DNA of 64,000 nt from Macrotrachela quadricornifera. Taxonomy: Eukaryota; Rotifera; Eurotatoria; Philodinida; Philodinidae. Of the stretch, positions 10,019-22,690 are shown in pieces (the stretch's first letter is position 1; every line of letters starts with the position of its first letter). A program made the translations under genes and the position numbers. The notes under the pieces are model-generated. The model was not told the origin of the DNA. It saw only the letters and a program-made list of their open reading frames with translations, and ran no database searches. The stretch spans positions 1,101,042-1,165,041 of the forward strand of contig JAJEKB010021543.1 in assembly GCA_022393335.1 (NCBI GenBank), in the 5' to 3' direction.

Positions 10019-11908
10019 TTTTCTCTTTCTTTCCTTTTGTGATCATCATGTTCTCTTGAACATCTTCATGATTATCTTCTTTTTCCCTTTCTCTATTATT
10101 CTCTTTATATCTCTGTTATATATAAAGAGTTGTTTTCTTCATTTAACAGCAGTGTTTTCTCGTTTTCCCTGTTTTTGTCTTTGTTTATATTCAAAAAACG
10201 TAGTCATTAACCTCTTTATTTTCAACTTTATCCTTTATATATTTACAGGACACGGTAGGCTCGATTTTCCCCTAGGGAGATTTCACCTTAACCTTACAAT
10301 TATCTTGTAGGTGAAAGTTCACTTATACATCCCCAGAACGAGAGCCTCACAACCACCAACGCCACTATACCGCTACACTGCTTACAGAGATGTATATATA
10401 ATATAGTTTGCTTGGCATAGTGCTTAAAATGGCTTATTTCTGAATTTATCGCAAAATCAAATTCTTCATTAACTCGACCGCTCAGGAGAGTTCTCGTCTT
10501 CGTAAAGAGCAGTATAACGAAATATATAACCGCTATCTCTTTCTCTTGCTATCTATTGATCTTGTTATTCGTTCTTCTCGCTTGACCGCTACGCTTGACT
10601 GCCGATCATTGTCGATCCCTTCTATATAGATGTGTGCTCGTTATATGAATGGGACGATTTATTGTGAGAAGAAATCAAATAAAATGTGCGTCCACGTCAC
10701 ACGAGCACTTCTTTCTTCAAGTTCTTCACAATATACTTGTCCAAAAGCTGATGAATTACATGCTATAATTGATTTAGCATATCACCTATCATTTATTTTC
10801 ATTTTATAAAAGTATATGTATTGAATTGTTTATACCATTTAGATATTTAATTTTACTATTTGCGTTTTTCATTCTTCTTTACTTTAAAACGTGATCCTCG
10901 TATTTTTATCTTTATATTGTCCCGTAAAATAATTTTGAAGTAAAGGAAAATGAGGAAAACAATTGTTAGAATCAGATACTTAAATGGCACATACTATCGA
11001 ATACAATGACTTCTACAAAATGAAAATTAATGATAGAGAATATGCCAAATTAGTTACAGTATGTTTTTAATCAGCCTGAACAACAAATATATGCACACAG
11101 ATACAGTTTTCCATTACTTTTTTTTGCGATATTCAATTAGTTAATCTTTTTGAATTCACGATTATTTCTTTTGATATCACTACTAAAATGTAAAAATGTT
11201 CTCTTATAATAATTGAAGTTTTCTCTAGGATATGTTATATTCCTTATAACCTTAAAATAGGAAGAATCTAAAGCCTCAAATTTTGGCATGTTATACCTAA
11301 AGATATCTAATATATATATCCTGTTAATATCAGCCTTTCCCACTAAAGAAATGTATAAGCAAGAATAATATTAATGAGGCGAGTCAATACTTAGTAAACA
11401 CTCTTTCCATGAAAACACTTCAAATTGTAGCAGATGACTCTGTATTGCTGCTCTCCCCTTCTACGGTCTATGGTACATATATCCGTAAAATTGATACCTG
11501 CGGCAAAATCATTGTAAAACATGATTAAATTTAAGACACCTGTTTCTTCTTCCCTTTTACAATCATTGTAACATATTGCGATTAACATTCTCGATCATCA
11601 GCATTTATAAATAATATGCAACAATTTACAAACTGACATATGTTGGTGAAGTCCTTCATTTATAACATAATCAGCTCTGTTGTGTTTTACGCGTCAATTC
11701 CACATAGATTATAATATTCTTTTTTATATATCAAGTAAATATTGACGTTCAATGTGTAATTTGAATGTAGATCTGTCTGTAAACGGGTCCTAAAATCTTT
11801 TTCATATAAATAGTCAGTATTGACAGTGGATATGTACATTAAATATAAGCATGATTTTCTTTTAGTATTCACTTGATCACTTGTGAGAAATATTGTGCAT
11901 TAGAATCA
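10019..11908. other. Intergenic, no gene seen
   Basis: Apart from a stray minisatellite unit near 10350, this stretch shows T-rich DNA without splice-consistent coding. Predicted ORFs of 65-84 codons are low complexity. It should include the promoter of the gene starting at 11909. Confidence 0.45.
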
Positions 11909-13764
11909 ATGTGGTATCGTCATCTTTTTGTATGCGTTATTATATTTATTTCTTGTTTTGTTCTTTTATACAATTTTCAAGCTTATTTATCTGTCCAAAT
12001 TAGACTATTATCTTATAATTTTTCTCGTATAAACAAAAGTATTCATCATACTGCAATTATATTAACAAAACGACCTTCAACCAAAGTTTTAAAACATTTA
12101 AATGCTTTACTTCATGTTGATGTTAATGCATATGTTATGTGTGATGAACAACCATCAAAATATATTAATTTAACAAATCGTATTTTATATGTTAATGATG
12201 AATCCCTTGCTCAATATGGTTTAAGAAGAAATCGTGTTTGGGATCGTGTATTTGTTTGGCTTTATAATCAAAATTGGATAAATTATGTCTGGCTTATAGA
12301 AGATGATGTTACATGGAGTGATATACATCATATAGTACGTTTATTTGATACATACGCAAATAATCATACAGATCTGTTATCAAGAAATATTATCTATAAA
12401 AATAATCAAACACGTCGGTGAGATTTTCATTATTTTCAAAATTTAAAAAGATAGGAAAGTTTTAATTTGATAACTTTATTCAATGAACTTATAATCAAAA
12501 ATTGACATAGTGAATGAAACATTAGGATTAATAAAAGTATTGTTTACTTTAATCACACATCAAATCACATTCTATCTAATGAAACTGATTTTTACGAAGA
12601 AACACATAAAACTGATCAATCGCCTTTAAGTCAAGATTATATACATCATGGAGATCCTAATGAACTATTGATATCATGAAAAGAGTTCAGGATTATGGCT
12701 TGTTACTGCCTAAATACTGCATTTTCATAGTTTTTTTTTAGTTTAATCTCGCGATCGCTTTCAGAAAAATCAATAAAACTAATTTTTGAAATTCGATTTG
12801 AAACTTTGCACAGATAGCATGGTCTTAGCGTGAATAAATTATTGTGAAAGTTTTAGACTTTTCTATTGCTCATGTTTTGAAAAAGAACATGTGATCTACT
12901 GGTGCAAATATAGCATGTGAACAATATACTGTTACCCTAACTATATCTTAGGATAGGAACATTGAAAAGATGTGAAATTTTTACAATAAACTATTCTCGG
13001 TAAGACCTTCACTGTGGATAGCTTCAAGTCAAACTTCGAAATTTAGTTTTCCTAATGTTTCTGAGGGTGATCACGCGATTAAACTAAAAAAATTCTATAA
13101 ATATGTAGTATCTTGGCAGTAATAACCTATGGGTTCGAACTTTTTCCATGAAATTCATAGCTCACTAAGACCTACATGATACACATAATCTTGACTCAAA
13201 AGCGATTAATCAATTTTGCGTGTTCCCTTGTTAGTGGTTTTTTTCTGTATGTGCCAAATACAAAATTGCTACAGATACATTACAAATTAAAAATAATGAT
13301 TCTATTTTTTCTAAACAATAGAGTGAAAATTAAGGTTTCATAAAGTTTAACTTTTGCTGTTTTTATTGTTCTTCTTTGTATTTTTAATTAGTTGGATATG
13401 GTGGCCAAAAACATATTTAGATTTTATTCCTGAAACTAAATGGTCTGGTTCATTAAATATGCTTTCACGTGTATCACGTCGATTAATAAATGCTCATCAA
13501 TACTATACTTATCAATTATTCAACGCAACAAAACAAAAAAAAATAAGTTCAATTGATCGGAGATATTATTATCAAGAGTTTTTTATTCTTACTAGTGCTC
13601 GTATGTTTAATTTAACAATAGCCATCTACAATCATTCAAATATGGATGTTTATGTTTTTAACCTTACTGAAGATGAAATTCGTAATTCTTTAGCCAATGG
13701 CAAACAAATATTTCATCCTGTTAAACATGATAGTCAATTATTAATTAATGCTACAAAATATTAA
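11909..13764 (+). CDS. Type II membrane protein, glycosyltransferase-like (2 exons)
   Basis: Exon 1 is 11909-12417 and exon 2 is 13392-13764; donor CG|gtgag and acceptor attag|TTGG join in frame as ...TRR-WIWWPKTY..., giving 293 aa. The ATG at 11909 is chosen because it directly precedes a hydrophobic anchor (residues ~5-25); upstream in-frame codons lack an ATG. After the anchor comes a luminal alpha/beta region, 'HTAIILTKRPS', then 'VWDRVFVWLYNQNWINYVWLIEDDVTW', in which the acidic IEDDV loop resembles the DxD-type metal/nucleotide-sugar site of GT-A glycosyltransferases. Several N-x-S/T sequons fit a Golgi luminal protein. I recognise the overall type but not a named family. The 974-bp intron is far longer than others in the window because a palindromic element fills most of it. 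Confidence 0.7.
12600..13228. mobile_element. ~630-bp fully palindromic (foldback) element inside an intron
   Basis: The two halves are inverted copies meeting near 12914. Matching landmarks: 'agtcaagattat' (12630s) with its complement near 13185-13200, 'agtttaatc' near 12740 with 'gattaaacta' near 13080, and 'ggtcttag' near 12823 with 'taagacc' near 13000. Identity is about 75-80% with small indels. No coding capacity. It lies wholly within the intron of the glycosyltransferase-like gene. Confidence 0.75.
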
Positions 13765-13824
13765 CATTTTTAATATATCTTTATTTTTTTATTAATCTAA
13801 ATATAAAATATTATAAACGACGAC

Positions 13825-15792
13825 CAGGGGTGGCGCGACCCCTTAAACTTTGGGGGGGGGGGGGGGGGGTGTACAAACATTTTTAGTCGAGGTAATACGT
13901 TTAAAGTAAAATAGATTTCTAGTTCGTCCTATATAATTTTCTTCATATTCAAATACAGTTCGACTCAGGGTATTCTTGTTTTTAGAGACTGCTAGAAAAC
14001 GACTTATCAGAAAATTTTAAAAACTTTCAGAGCAAATAGATCTCGATTGGTAGAAAAAAACGTGCAAGAATCAATATCATTAGACACTTCTTTCTATTAT
14101 ACAATCGCATACCTGGTCTTCAAACACAATGAAAAGAGTAATTTTTTTCTCACGGATGTAAACATGAGTTTTCCTTTATTCTTACTTCAGCCAACTTTTC
14201 TGCAAAATAGCGCACAGCAAAAATTGTTTATTTGATTGGAATCTTCGCTTTTGTGATGACACATGGCCAGATTAGACCTGGCAATTATGTATTCGTAGGT
14301 GCAGAACAGTATTTCAAAGATTGATTAGAAAAATCTAGAAATGAATTAGATGGGAACTCAGTTTTTAGAATAAAAAGAGAAAAGATACCTTCTTTTTTAT
14401 ATTGAGCCGCCACAAGCAGCTACATTCTAATCTTTTCCTTTGAAAGATGACTATTAATTTGAACGAGAAACAAGTCTTTCTATTGCTCAATATCAATTCA
14501 TAAATGAAAATAAAAAGCAGTTCAATCAAACTTTGAAAAAATGTGAGATCCTATGACACCATATTGCCGACTTTTGAACCAACCAAACTTTTTTTCTTGT
14601 TAGAAAGAGCAATATCTGAACTATGAATTTTGTATCAGAATATTTTCCAAAACAAACCTTACAAGAAGGAAAATCCAAAAATCAAATACTTCTAAAAAGT
14701 TCCTGCAATACTTTTGCAATTTTGAAGTCTATATTTCTTAATTATTTTGAGCTACATGGCTCGAACTTAAAATCGAAATAGACCAGGCTCTAGCGCATCG
14801 AAAACTCTGTCGCCACCAGCTTTGAGAAATTTGTTTGGATTCATTCGTAACTCTTTAATCAATAAAGTTTAAAACACGAAATTTTTGTCAAATTGATCCT
14901 TTCATAAGAAGCATCAGTTTACAAAAAATATCAGCCATCATTTCCAGAAATTACTCATGAATTGAATTATTTTTCCGTTATTTAACCAAAATATATCTAA
15001 TCATCGAATTTCTAGTGAAAAAATCTTTTTTTATCGTTGTAAAACGCTCAAATAGTGAGAACGACCGAATTACTCGATCTCTTACAGAAAAAAACTATTT
15101 ATAGATATGAAAACCATTAATAAATGTAATTTCCAAAACATCATTAAAAAGAGAACTTTTTGTACTACAAAAAACACGATAGAAGGTGCTTTCTCATTTC
15201 TCTTCTAATATATGAAAAAATTAAAACAAAACAGAAAATGATATTATTCGATGATGAAGTTGCAAGAATTTTCTCAAAAATGTTTGCTTTTTGCCTTTTC
15301 TTCCTCCTCAGATTCATTCTCGCGAAATATGTCTGCTACAAAATTTGTAGTTCAGAAATTGTTCTTTCTAACAAAAAAAGAATTGAGTTAATTCAGAAGT
15401 TGGCTAGATCGTTTAACAGTATTTGACATTTCTCCAAAGACTTTTGCACTGCTTATCATATAAAATTTTGGAAGCCAAAAATAGTAATGCAATTGAAAAA
15501 ATTATTGAAAAACTTGATTCGGGAAGCGAAAATTCTTCAAACTTTTAAGAAAACCGTCTTTTTGAACACTGTTTTTTGAGAACTCTTTCTCAAACAGGTT
15601 TTATCTAAGTGTTGATGGGTCATGTTTTATCATTACGTCTTAAAGTGAGGGATATTCTCCCTCTTTCTCTATTCCTATATTTTGATTTGTAGACTTGTTG
15701 TCTGGTGAAAGAAGAAAAAATTTTTATTATTGCGGGGGGGGGGGGGGTTACACCCCCCCTATCCCCCCCCCCCCCCGGTCGCACCACCCCTG
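13825..15792. mobile_element. Non-autonomous hAT-like element with CAGGGGTGG termini and poly-G tracts
   Basis: The left end CAGGGGTGGCGCGACC (13825) and the right end, read in reverse complement, CAGGGGTGGTGCGACC (ends 15792) differ at one base in 16. Just inside both ends are long G homopolymers (18 G at 13852-13869; G and C runs at 15734-15776). The interior has no transposase; its ORFs (62-88 codons) show no recognisable domain. Expected hAT 8-bp duplications are not found (flanks acgacgac and cccatgga), so the copy may be rearranged or old. Confidence 0.55.
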
Positions 15793-17896
15793 CCCATGGA
15801 AAAAGTGCAACTTCCTTTATTAGAAAAAAAAACAAGCTATATTGAGAAGTAAATATTGATCCATAAAAAACATTTTTTTCAACTTTTTTTATTTAAAATA
15901 TTGATGGTAGAATAAAAATTTTTATAAGATAAAAGTAAAAAACATTTGAATATAGTAATGGATAAGTTAATGTTCATATGTTGATATCATTCGATTTTAT
16001 AACTATTCATCATATAATTTTAATGCTATCAAAGATTGATTTGATCCTTTTATTATGAATAGAAAATAGATTTTTGAGATGTTCTAATTCATGATGATCC
16101 TTCGATATATTTGATAGTCACTTGCTCTGAACAGATTATTTAATAATTAATATAGTCAATAAAATAATGAAATCAAAGTAATTTTTTTACTGTCATTTGA
16201 TAAAATAAAACTTGAACGAATTTTGCATCAAAATAAATATAGAAAAATTCATTTTTTAGTAAAAAGTTAGATTGATTTGTTCTTAATAATATGAATCATA
16301 ATTTTTAATCAGATATTTTTTACCTAATATATTTCCTTTAACATTAGAGTTCTTCTCTTAAGAACATTAAAACTGTAGATAAAAAATAATTTTCAAAATT
16401 TTTACTTTTAATCATTTGAAAATGATAAATCAAATCAATTTGTCCTACATTTACAAAGTATAATAAAAGAAAAGAAATGCAGATATCAGTCGGATCAACA
16501 CGACGTATAAAAGTTAAATCAATATATAGAAAGAAAAAAAAATAAAATCAAGGGTAAAATGTATTAATATATTCTTCTATTATGATATCTATGTCATTTC
16601 TTCTATTCTACCCAATCAAAATATAATTTAAAAAGATGATATCCATTTTATAATATATTATACAAGAATGAATAGATATTGCAATATAATCTAGAACATT
16701 GACTCGAATAAGCGGAGTTTTTTTTTAGATATATCTTTTGATTTTAATTATGAACTATTGTAGTGTTATTATCTAAGAAATTACTAGTCTAAAATTTTAG
16801 TTAATAATATCATTTAATCAGTCAATTGTGATTTTATTGATCTTTTGTATGTACGATAAAAATTCTTCATTCATCGTAGAGTAATGAAAATGGTGTTACT
16901 GTTTGAAATTTAAATATAGAAGAAAAAAAATTACACGATATTTCATCGTATAAGATGAGAAATTAGTATCACATTAGAATACAATCGATCTTAAATTAAT
17001 GTCCATGGACAAGTCTATTAAATAAAATCAAAAATATTGTAATAACATTTTCATTATATTTAATCTAAAGAATATTTTCTTTTTTTTTGTTTTTAAATAA
17101 CAATTTTATATACATTTTATCCTTGATTTTATTTTTTTTTCTTTCTATATATTGATTTAACTTTTATACGTCATGTTGACCCGACTAATATATCTGATTA
17201 AAAATAACGATTCACATTATTAAGAACAAATCAATCGAACTTTTTGCTAAAAAATTAATTTTTTTTAAAGAAAATTCGATTAGAATTAATTATAATGTGA
17301 TCATTACTTGGAAGATGAAGTTTTTTTTGTTTATTATAATTTTGAAAATCGATTAAAATCACAATTGTATCAAATCTCTTTGATATACGTATATACAATG
17401 AATAATAATTGATTATTTATTTTAGATTTTTTCCCTCTTTTTCTGAATTTGATTTCATACATATCAATTAATGCTTTACTAATTTCAATATAAAACTTTG
17501 GAAAATTAACGTATCGTTAGTAATAAAAAAAAAGAAATAATAAAATTGTGATGAAATTTGCTTAGAAAAAATCTATTAGTGTTTTCATTTTGATCAATGA
17601 AATGAGTTTAGATTTTGTCAGATTATATAGTAAACAGGGCGAATAACCTTCTAGTCCAATAAATTTTTAAAATAATGCAATTCATAATCGTCTTCATTTA
17701 TAGCACACAGGACAACAATCATTCTTACAGTAGTATTTATAGTGTTGTGCAATACATATTGTGACATTTATTTGAGTCTTGAATAAAATGTTCACAATGA
17801 GATTTCTTCATAAATTGTTTTAGTTAATGATATAAACTCACTATCAATTTATCGATAATAAAATTATCTAAATTTGTATGAAATCTAGCATATAAA
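15793..17896. other. Intergenic AT-rich DNA with an eroded inverted repeat
   Basis: No gene is seen. It contains inverted arms at 16485-16563 and 17111-17190 (shared core 'cgtataaaagttaaatcaat', ~95% identical). A second matching block, 16244-16320 with 17190-17262 (core 'gattgatttgttcttaataa'), is continuous with the first on the right but separated by ~165 bp on the left. This is an old foldback element of about 1 kb (16244-17262) with an insertion in its left arm. Confidence 0.6.
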
Positions 17897-18422
17897 GGAT
17901 GTTCTGAAAGTTTTGACCCAATTTGTATAATGAGTTTCTGTATATTGAAATATATATTTAAAAATTTGTTTGTACGATAAGATACTCTATAAAACAATCT
18001 AAGATTGATCTGTCCTACCTCGTATAGTAAGAAAATTATAAACTTATAAATATACATAAGAAAAACTAAAACTTAAACGAGATTGTCTTAAAATATGAAA
18101 AGAAAATAATGCACTAAGAACAGTTTAAACATATAGTTCATAGTGTATCTGTTTCAAATTTTTTTATAGCTATTTTTAGAGAGCTTACAATGTCTAAGAT
18201 CAATTATTTAATGATTGTAAAGTAGATACACTATGAACTACATGTTTAAACTGTTCTTAGTTCATTATTTTCTTTTCATATTTTAACACAGTTTCGGTTA
18301 AGTTTTACTTTTTCTGATGTATATTTGGTACAGCATCTTTTTATCGTACAAACAAATTTTTAAGTATGTGTTTCAATATAAAGAAACTCATTGTACAAAT
18401 TGGGCCAGAACTTTTTGATACG
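17897..18422. mobile_element. Palindromic mariner-like MITE
   Basis: The left half 17897-18155 and right half 18225-18422 are inverted copies; clear blocks include 'aaaatatgaaaagaaaataa', 'actaagaacagtttaaac' and 'tagttcatagtgtatct'. The left arm carries about 60 bp absent from the right. The end sequence 'gttctgaaagttttgaccca' resembles Tc1/mariner termini (compare the mariner end at 54856-54882). No ORF of note. Confidence 0.7.
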
Positions 18423-18840
18423 ATTGAATTTTAACTGTATCTTTTGAATAACTTTTTTATGTTATTCATCTCTCTAACTGATATAGTCAGGAACTAATGA
18501 CTCTTACATTATGAAAAAATCATATTTTTCATAAAAATATGCTAAGAAAGGGAGATTCTTTGAGCATAAAAAAACAGAGAAATAAATATATTCAATAGGC
18601 CATTTTGTAGCTCTTTAAAAGCTCCATCAAATGGTGTATAGCTTATCTTTTCTTCTCTTCTTTTTTATATCCATTCAATCTGCATACGTCATTACATATA
18701 CTTAGCCATTTTTATGTAGACCGACCTTCTATTAACATTTTCTCGGAAAGTGTGAAAGCTGAAACAAAACGACGATGCACTACTTAAAAATTGTTTAGGT
18801 TGACTTTTCAGTTTTTCTCATCAATCGTACCAAAAAGTTG
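18423..18840. other. Intergenic, nothing recognised
   Basis: About 420 bp of AT-rich DNA between two mobile elements, with no supported gene or repeat. Confidence 0.4.
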
Positions 18841-18851
18841 CAATTCACTCA

Positions 18852-19788
18852 TATATGAGTGAATTGCGCCCGTATTGTACCGTTGTGTTCCGAACACTAA
18901 AACGCTTATATCTTTAGTTCTGCTCAACGAATTTTGATGATTTTTTTTTCAAATACTCCTTATAGTCTATCCTACTTACCGTAAAACTATCAATGCTTTA
19001 GGCTATTGTAGCTATGAAGCTTTCAAGCAGGAAAGGTGAAAATGGACGTTTTTTGGGTCTACCCATCGACGAAAATCGCTCTTACTGTCCTACATTTTGA
19101 ATGAATAAAAATGATTCGTTACAACCATTTTGTAGCTCAGACTTTCCTCTTTCGTATCATATAAATTGATCACAGCTTTGATTTTGATTTTCTGATCAAA
19201 TCTTGCAAAGACTAGCTAAACATACTAAATGATCAGTTTATGTCCCGACATATTAATTTCCATCTACTAAAGCCAATTTAAAAGCAAACGCCATTTTGTT
19301 TTCACTGTTCGATGGAGTAAAGAGCGAGAAATCTTTTGATAAAAAATTTTTTTTTGAGACTCGTCTAGATGAAATAAAAAACTAAAAATATGAGAATGGG
19401 GGTGATTGTGAGGGTGTCATCCACACCTTGTCGTCCTTAAGATATGCATGTATATGTGCCGACAAAGTTTTGTATATGCTCATTAGATTCTTCTTTTCAA
19501 AAGCTTTCGATTGATATATAACAACAATATATTAATATTCATTTCGAGATTTTCTTTTGTCAAAATATTTCTAAAACTGTTTATTTTATCATATCAAGAG
19601 ATCTCAGAAAATATGTATTTTTAATGAAAATTAATTTTTTTTCTGAAATGAAAAACCTGACAGTTGGGAAAATACTTGATTTATATACAGTCAATGAAGC
19701 TCTATCAAATGCGCGACTCAAACCTTCTTTAAAGTCACTTTAATTTTTTTCGTACAACGGTACAATGGCGGCGCAATTCACTCATATA
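18852..19788. mobile_element. ~0.94-kb non-autonomous element with 34-bp terminal inverted repeats
   Basis: The terminal repeat begins TATGAGTGAATTGCGCC at 18852 and recurs inverted at 19754-19788 (about 31 of 34 bases match, including 'attgtaccgttgt'). A further inverted copy of the first ~15 bases lies immediately left (18841-18855), making a perfect 28-bp palindrome at 18840-18867. The interior is non-coding. Confidence 0.6.
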
Positions 19789-19994
19789 TATACCCTTGGA
19801 AAAAAATAGTTATAGTCAGTATTATTAATATATTGTCATTGTAGAAGAAGATTCTTTTAAAACTAATTACATATTCTGAAAGTGTGTGGAATTTTCTATC
19901 AGCCTAAATATTTATGTTTTGATTTGCAATTGTGTGCTACTCAATGTGTGTTTTTGCATTATCTTCGATATATTACACTCAGGATATAAATGTA

Positions 19995-21345
19995 CTATCG
20001 GAATTTTTAAAGAAGGCAGGTTGAAGAAAAGTATATAACTCCTGAATGAAAAGTCGTAGCGATCTGCGGTTTTCACCAATGAATAGACCACCGGTGGGGG
20101 TACATGCCTATGTGGAAAAGTGAGTTTCTCAGCTACTTTTTGAAACCAGCTACGGTCTACAAAATTAAGAGCATATTATCGAATACTTAAAGGAGTATTT
20201 TTTTCGCAGAGTATACACCCCGACATGCCCTCTTCAAAATGGTATCTAAGCAGTTTCTTGATTTTGCTTCCTTGAAAGACTCGACAGCTTTGAAAAGAGA
20301 AATTTCATGTACCACATTTTTTGCTGAAAAGCAAAAAAATACTCCGAAAATAGGTTTTCGATTATGCTAATCAACATAAGAGGGTTTATTTTCTTTGAAA
20401 TTTATGGTTCGAAACATGATATCTTTCTTCGAATATGAACATGTCGATATGTTACGCGAGAATGAAAAAGGAAAAAAATAGAATAGAAAAGAAAAAACAA
20501 GATATATGTTATGATCCAATCTCGGGATTAGATTTTAATGTTGTCCTGGATGTCAAAGGGTGTAATATCTTCTCCAGGTACGATCTCAGTGATAACACTT
20601 AGATCTAACTATTTGTCATCACTAATATATGAGTGCACTATGGTCTAGGTCTAAATGGTTACTGATCTACAAATACCTCAGTTTTTCTGAATAAAACCAG
20701 AAGTTTTGTCTTAATCATATCGAAATATGGAACAATAGTTCTTTTTGTATTTGTACTTTTTTGAAAGTTCAATTTATTGTCAGAGCAGGTAATAAAATTG
20801 CTGTTGTTCTAGAAGTCTGATTTAAAAAAGACGATAGAATCAGGTGAACCGTAACGAATGCAGATTCTGATTTTCAGACGAACTCAAAAGTAAGCATTTT
20901 CCAGTGAGGGTGATCATGAGATCTGCATAAAACTACAACTCCATATCCAAATAAACTCTTTTATGTTGATTAGCATAATCGAAAACCTATTTTCGGAGTA
21001 TTTTTTTGCTTTTCAGCAAAAAATGTGGTACATGAAATTTCTCTTTTCAAAGCTGTCGAGTCTTTCAAGGAAGCAAAATCAAGAAACTGCTTAGATACCA
21101 TTTTGAAGAGGGCATGTCGGGGTGTATACTCTGCGAAAAAAATACTCCTTTAAGTATTCGATAATATGCTCTTAATTTTGTAGACCGTAGCTGGTTTCAA
21201 AAAGTAGCTGAGAAACTCACTTTTCCACATAGGCATGTACCCCCACCGGTGGTCTATTCATTGGTGAAAACCGCAGATCGCTACGACTTTTCATTCAGGA
21301 GTTATATACTTTTCTTCAACCTGCCTTCTTTAAAAATTCCGATAG
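19995..21345. mobile_element. 1.35-kb element with ~398-bp near-perfect inverted repeats and TA duplication
   Basis: 19993-20391 and 20950-21347 are reverse complements with only a few mismatches, all near the inner ends. The element reads CTATCGG...CCGATAG and is flanked by TA on both sides (19993-19994 and 21346-21347), the target duplication of Tc1/mariner-class transposases. The 560-bp centre is non-coding. The near identity of the arms marks a recent insertion or recent arm homogenisation, much younger than the Merlin copy it interrupts. Confidence 0.85.
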
Positions 21346-21839
21346 TAGTATAGAAAATAATAGAGCATTCGAAGTCCTATAAGATTATATAATTCTTGGG
21401 TACTTGTCGATTATCTACCCCAAAATACTTTTTTCACAATTTTCTTTATTATCTTATCTTTCCTCCTTTTTTTATCATATCTAATACCTTTAAGGAGTAT
21501 TATCTTGGCTTCTATTATAATTTACATCTAGTCTAAATACAGTCATAAAGATTAACCCTACAGTCTATATGACTGTATATACTTTTTCCTCTTTTCTGTA
21601 TTCATCTCTCTTAATATTATACTGTTTGTCACGTATGATGGATTTTTTCTTTCCCTACTTTCACTGTATACGATACGCTTCTCTTCGTCTCGCTTATCGT
21701 TCTTCAGATGTTTTCTAATTCTTGCTCATCATCATCGATGGAAGTTTTCTAGTTGTTCATCGCACTATATATAGTCATCCGTTCGATAGAGATCTAAGTC
21801 TCGTCTTTAAAATTTCGTATTTTTGTTTAAACCTCACTC

Positions 21840-22690
21840 ATGCCAAAAAAGAACCTTTTATGCGTGTGTGAAACTGATTCCTGCGACAGCGCAGAATCCG
21901 TTACATTCAACGAATTTGCAAAATTGGTCACAAGATGAAATTATGCTTTGATAAACAATGTCGTTGAAGATGCTCGAAACGCTGTCAAGATCTTAGATTG
22001 CAAATCAACAATTGACTTTTTAGTTCAAAGTTGCCCCTTCGAGCAATCATTCTTTTCATCTATTCATGGTCTCATGAAGGAACATCTGTCGAATTTTCCA
22101 AAGTTGAGCTTGAAATTGGTCAAGATAATGTCATCAATTGAAATGATTACTTGCGAGAAGTGCTTGTATGGAAGGTTCAACAAATTCAAATGCCTATTGG
22201 AGGCGAACACATCATAGTTGAGATCGACGAGAGCCTCTTCAGCCGTAGAAAGAACCATGCCGGACGAGTTTTACCACAGTCATAGGTCCTATGCGGAATA
22301 TGCCGCTAGACAGGAAAGTGTTTTATGCAAACGATTTCGGATCGAAGTGCGACTACGCTTCCGCCAATCATCAACGACAAAGTCAGATCAGGAACAACAA
22401 TTATAATGAACATGTAGTGTGCTTACAATGGACTAACTGTTGCTGGTTTCATTCATCAAACAGTCAACCACAAGTACAATTTCGTGGACTCCATAATTGA
22501 AGCCCTTACACAAAACACTGAGCGAGCTTGGCGTGGTCCAAAAGATGAGAACAGGAAGCGACATGGAACCAATGGAAAGTTCATCGACTCCTACTTATAC
22601 GAATATATGCGGCACTCAAGACTCAACGGATGTGACCCCTACAATGCCATTTTAGAGGACACCACAGCTTTCTGGCCACCAGAAAACTAG
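21840..22690 (+). pseudogene. Merlin / ISXO2-like DDE transposase, inactivated
   Basis: The catalytic part is read in a single frame from ~22160 to the TAG at 22688. It shows 'VEIDESLFSRRKNHAGRVLP' (first Asp, 22217 onward), 'ISDRSATTLPPIINDKVRSG', 'AYNGLTVAGFIHQTVNHKYN' and 'TERAWRGPKDENRKRHG' (catalytic Glu region), all hallmarks of ISXO2/IS1595-type transposases, which animal Merlin elements share. This frame has three internal TAG codons. The Asp expected just before the 'AY' motif (DCWRAY in relatives) is absent. The N-terminal part from the ATG at 21840 lies in a different frame and has its own internal TGA, so at least one frameshift is required. The enzyme normally cuts and pastes its own element; this copy cannot. 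Confidence 0.85.

Noticed and set aside
13130..13150. 'gggttcgaac' resembling a tRNA T-arm
   Set aside because: There is no acceptor stem, D-arm or anticodon stem around it, and it lies within the intronic palindrome.
13817..15800. 8-bp target duplication for the CAGGGGTGG element
   Set aside because: The flanks acgacgac and cccatgga do not match, so the insertion borders remain unproven.
22064..22500. Short ORFs on both strands in the Merlin region as separate genes
   Set aside because: They are fragments or other frames of the broken ISXO2-type transposase.
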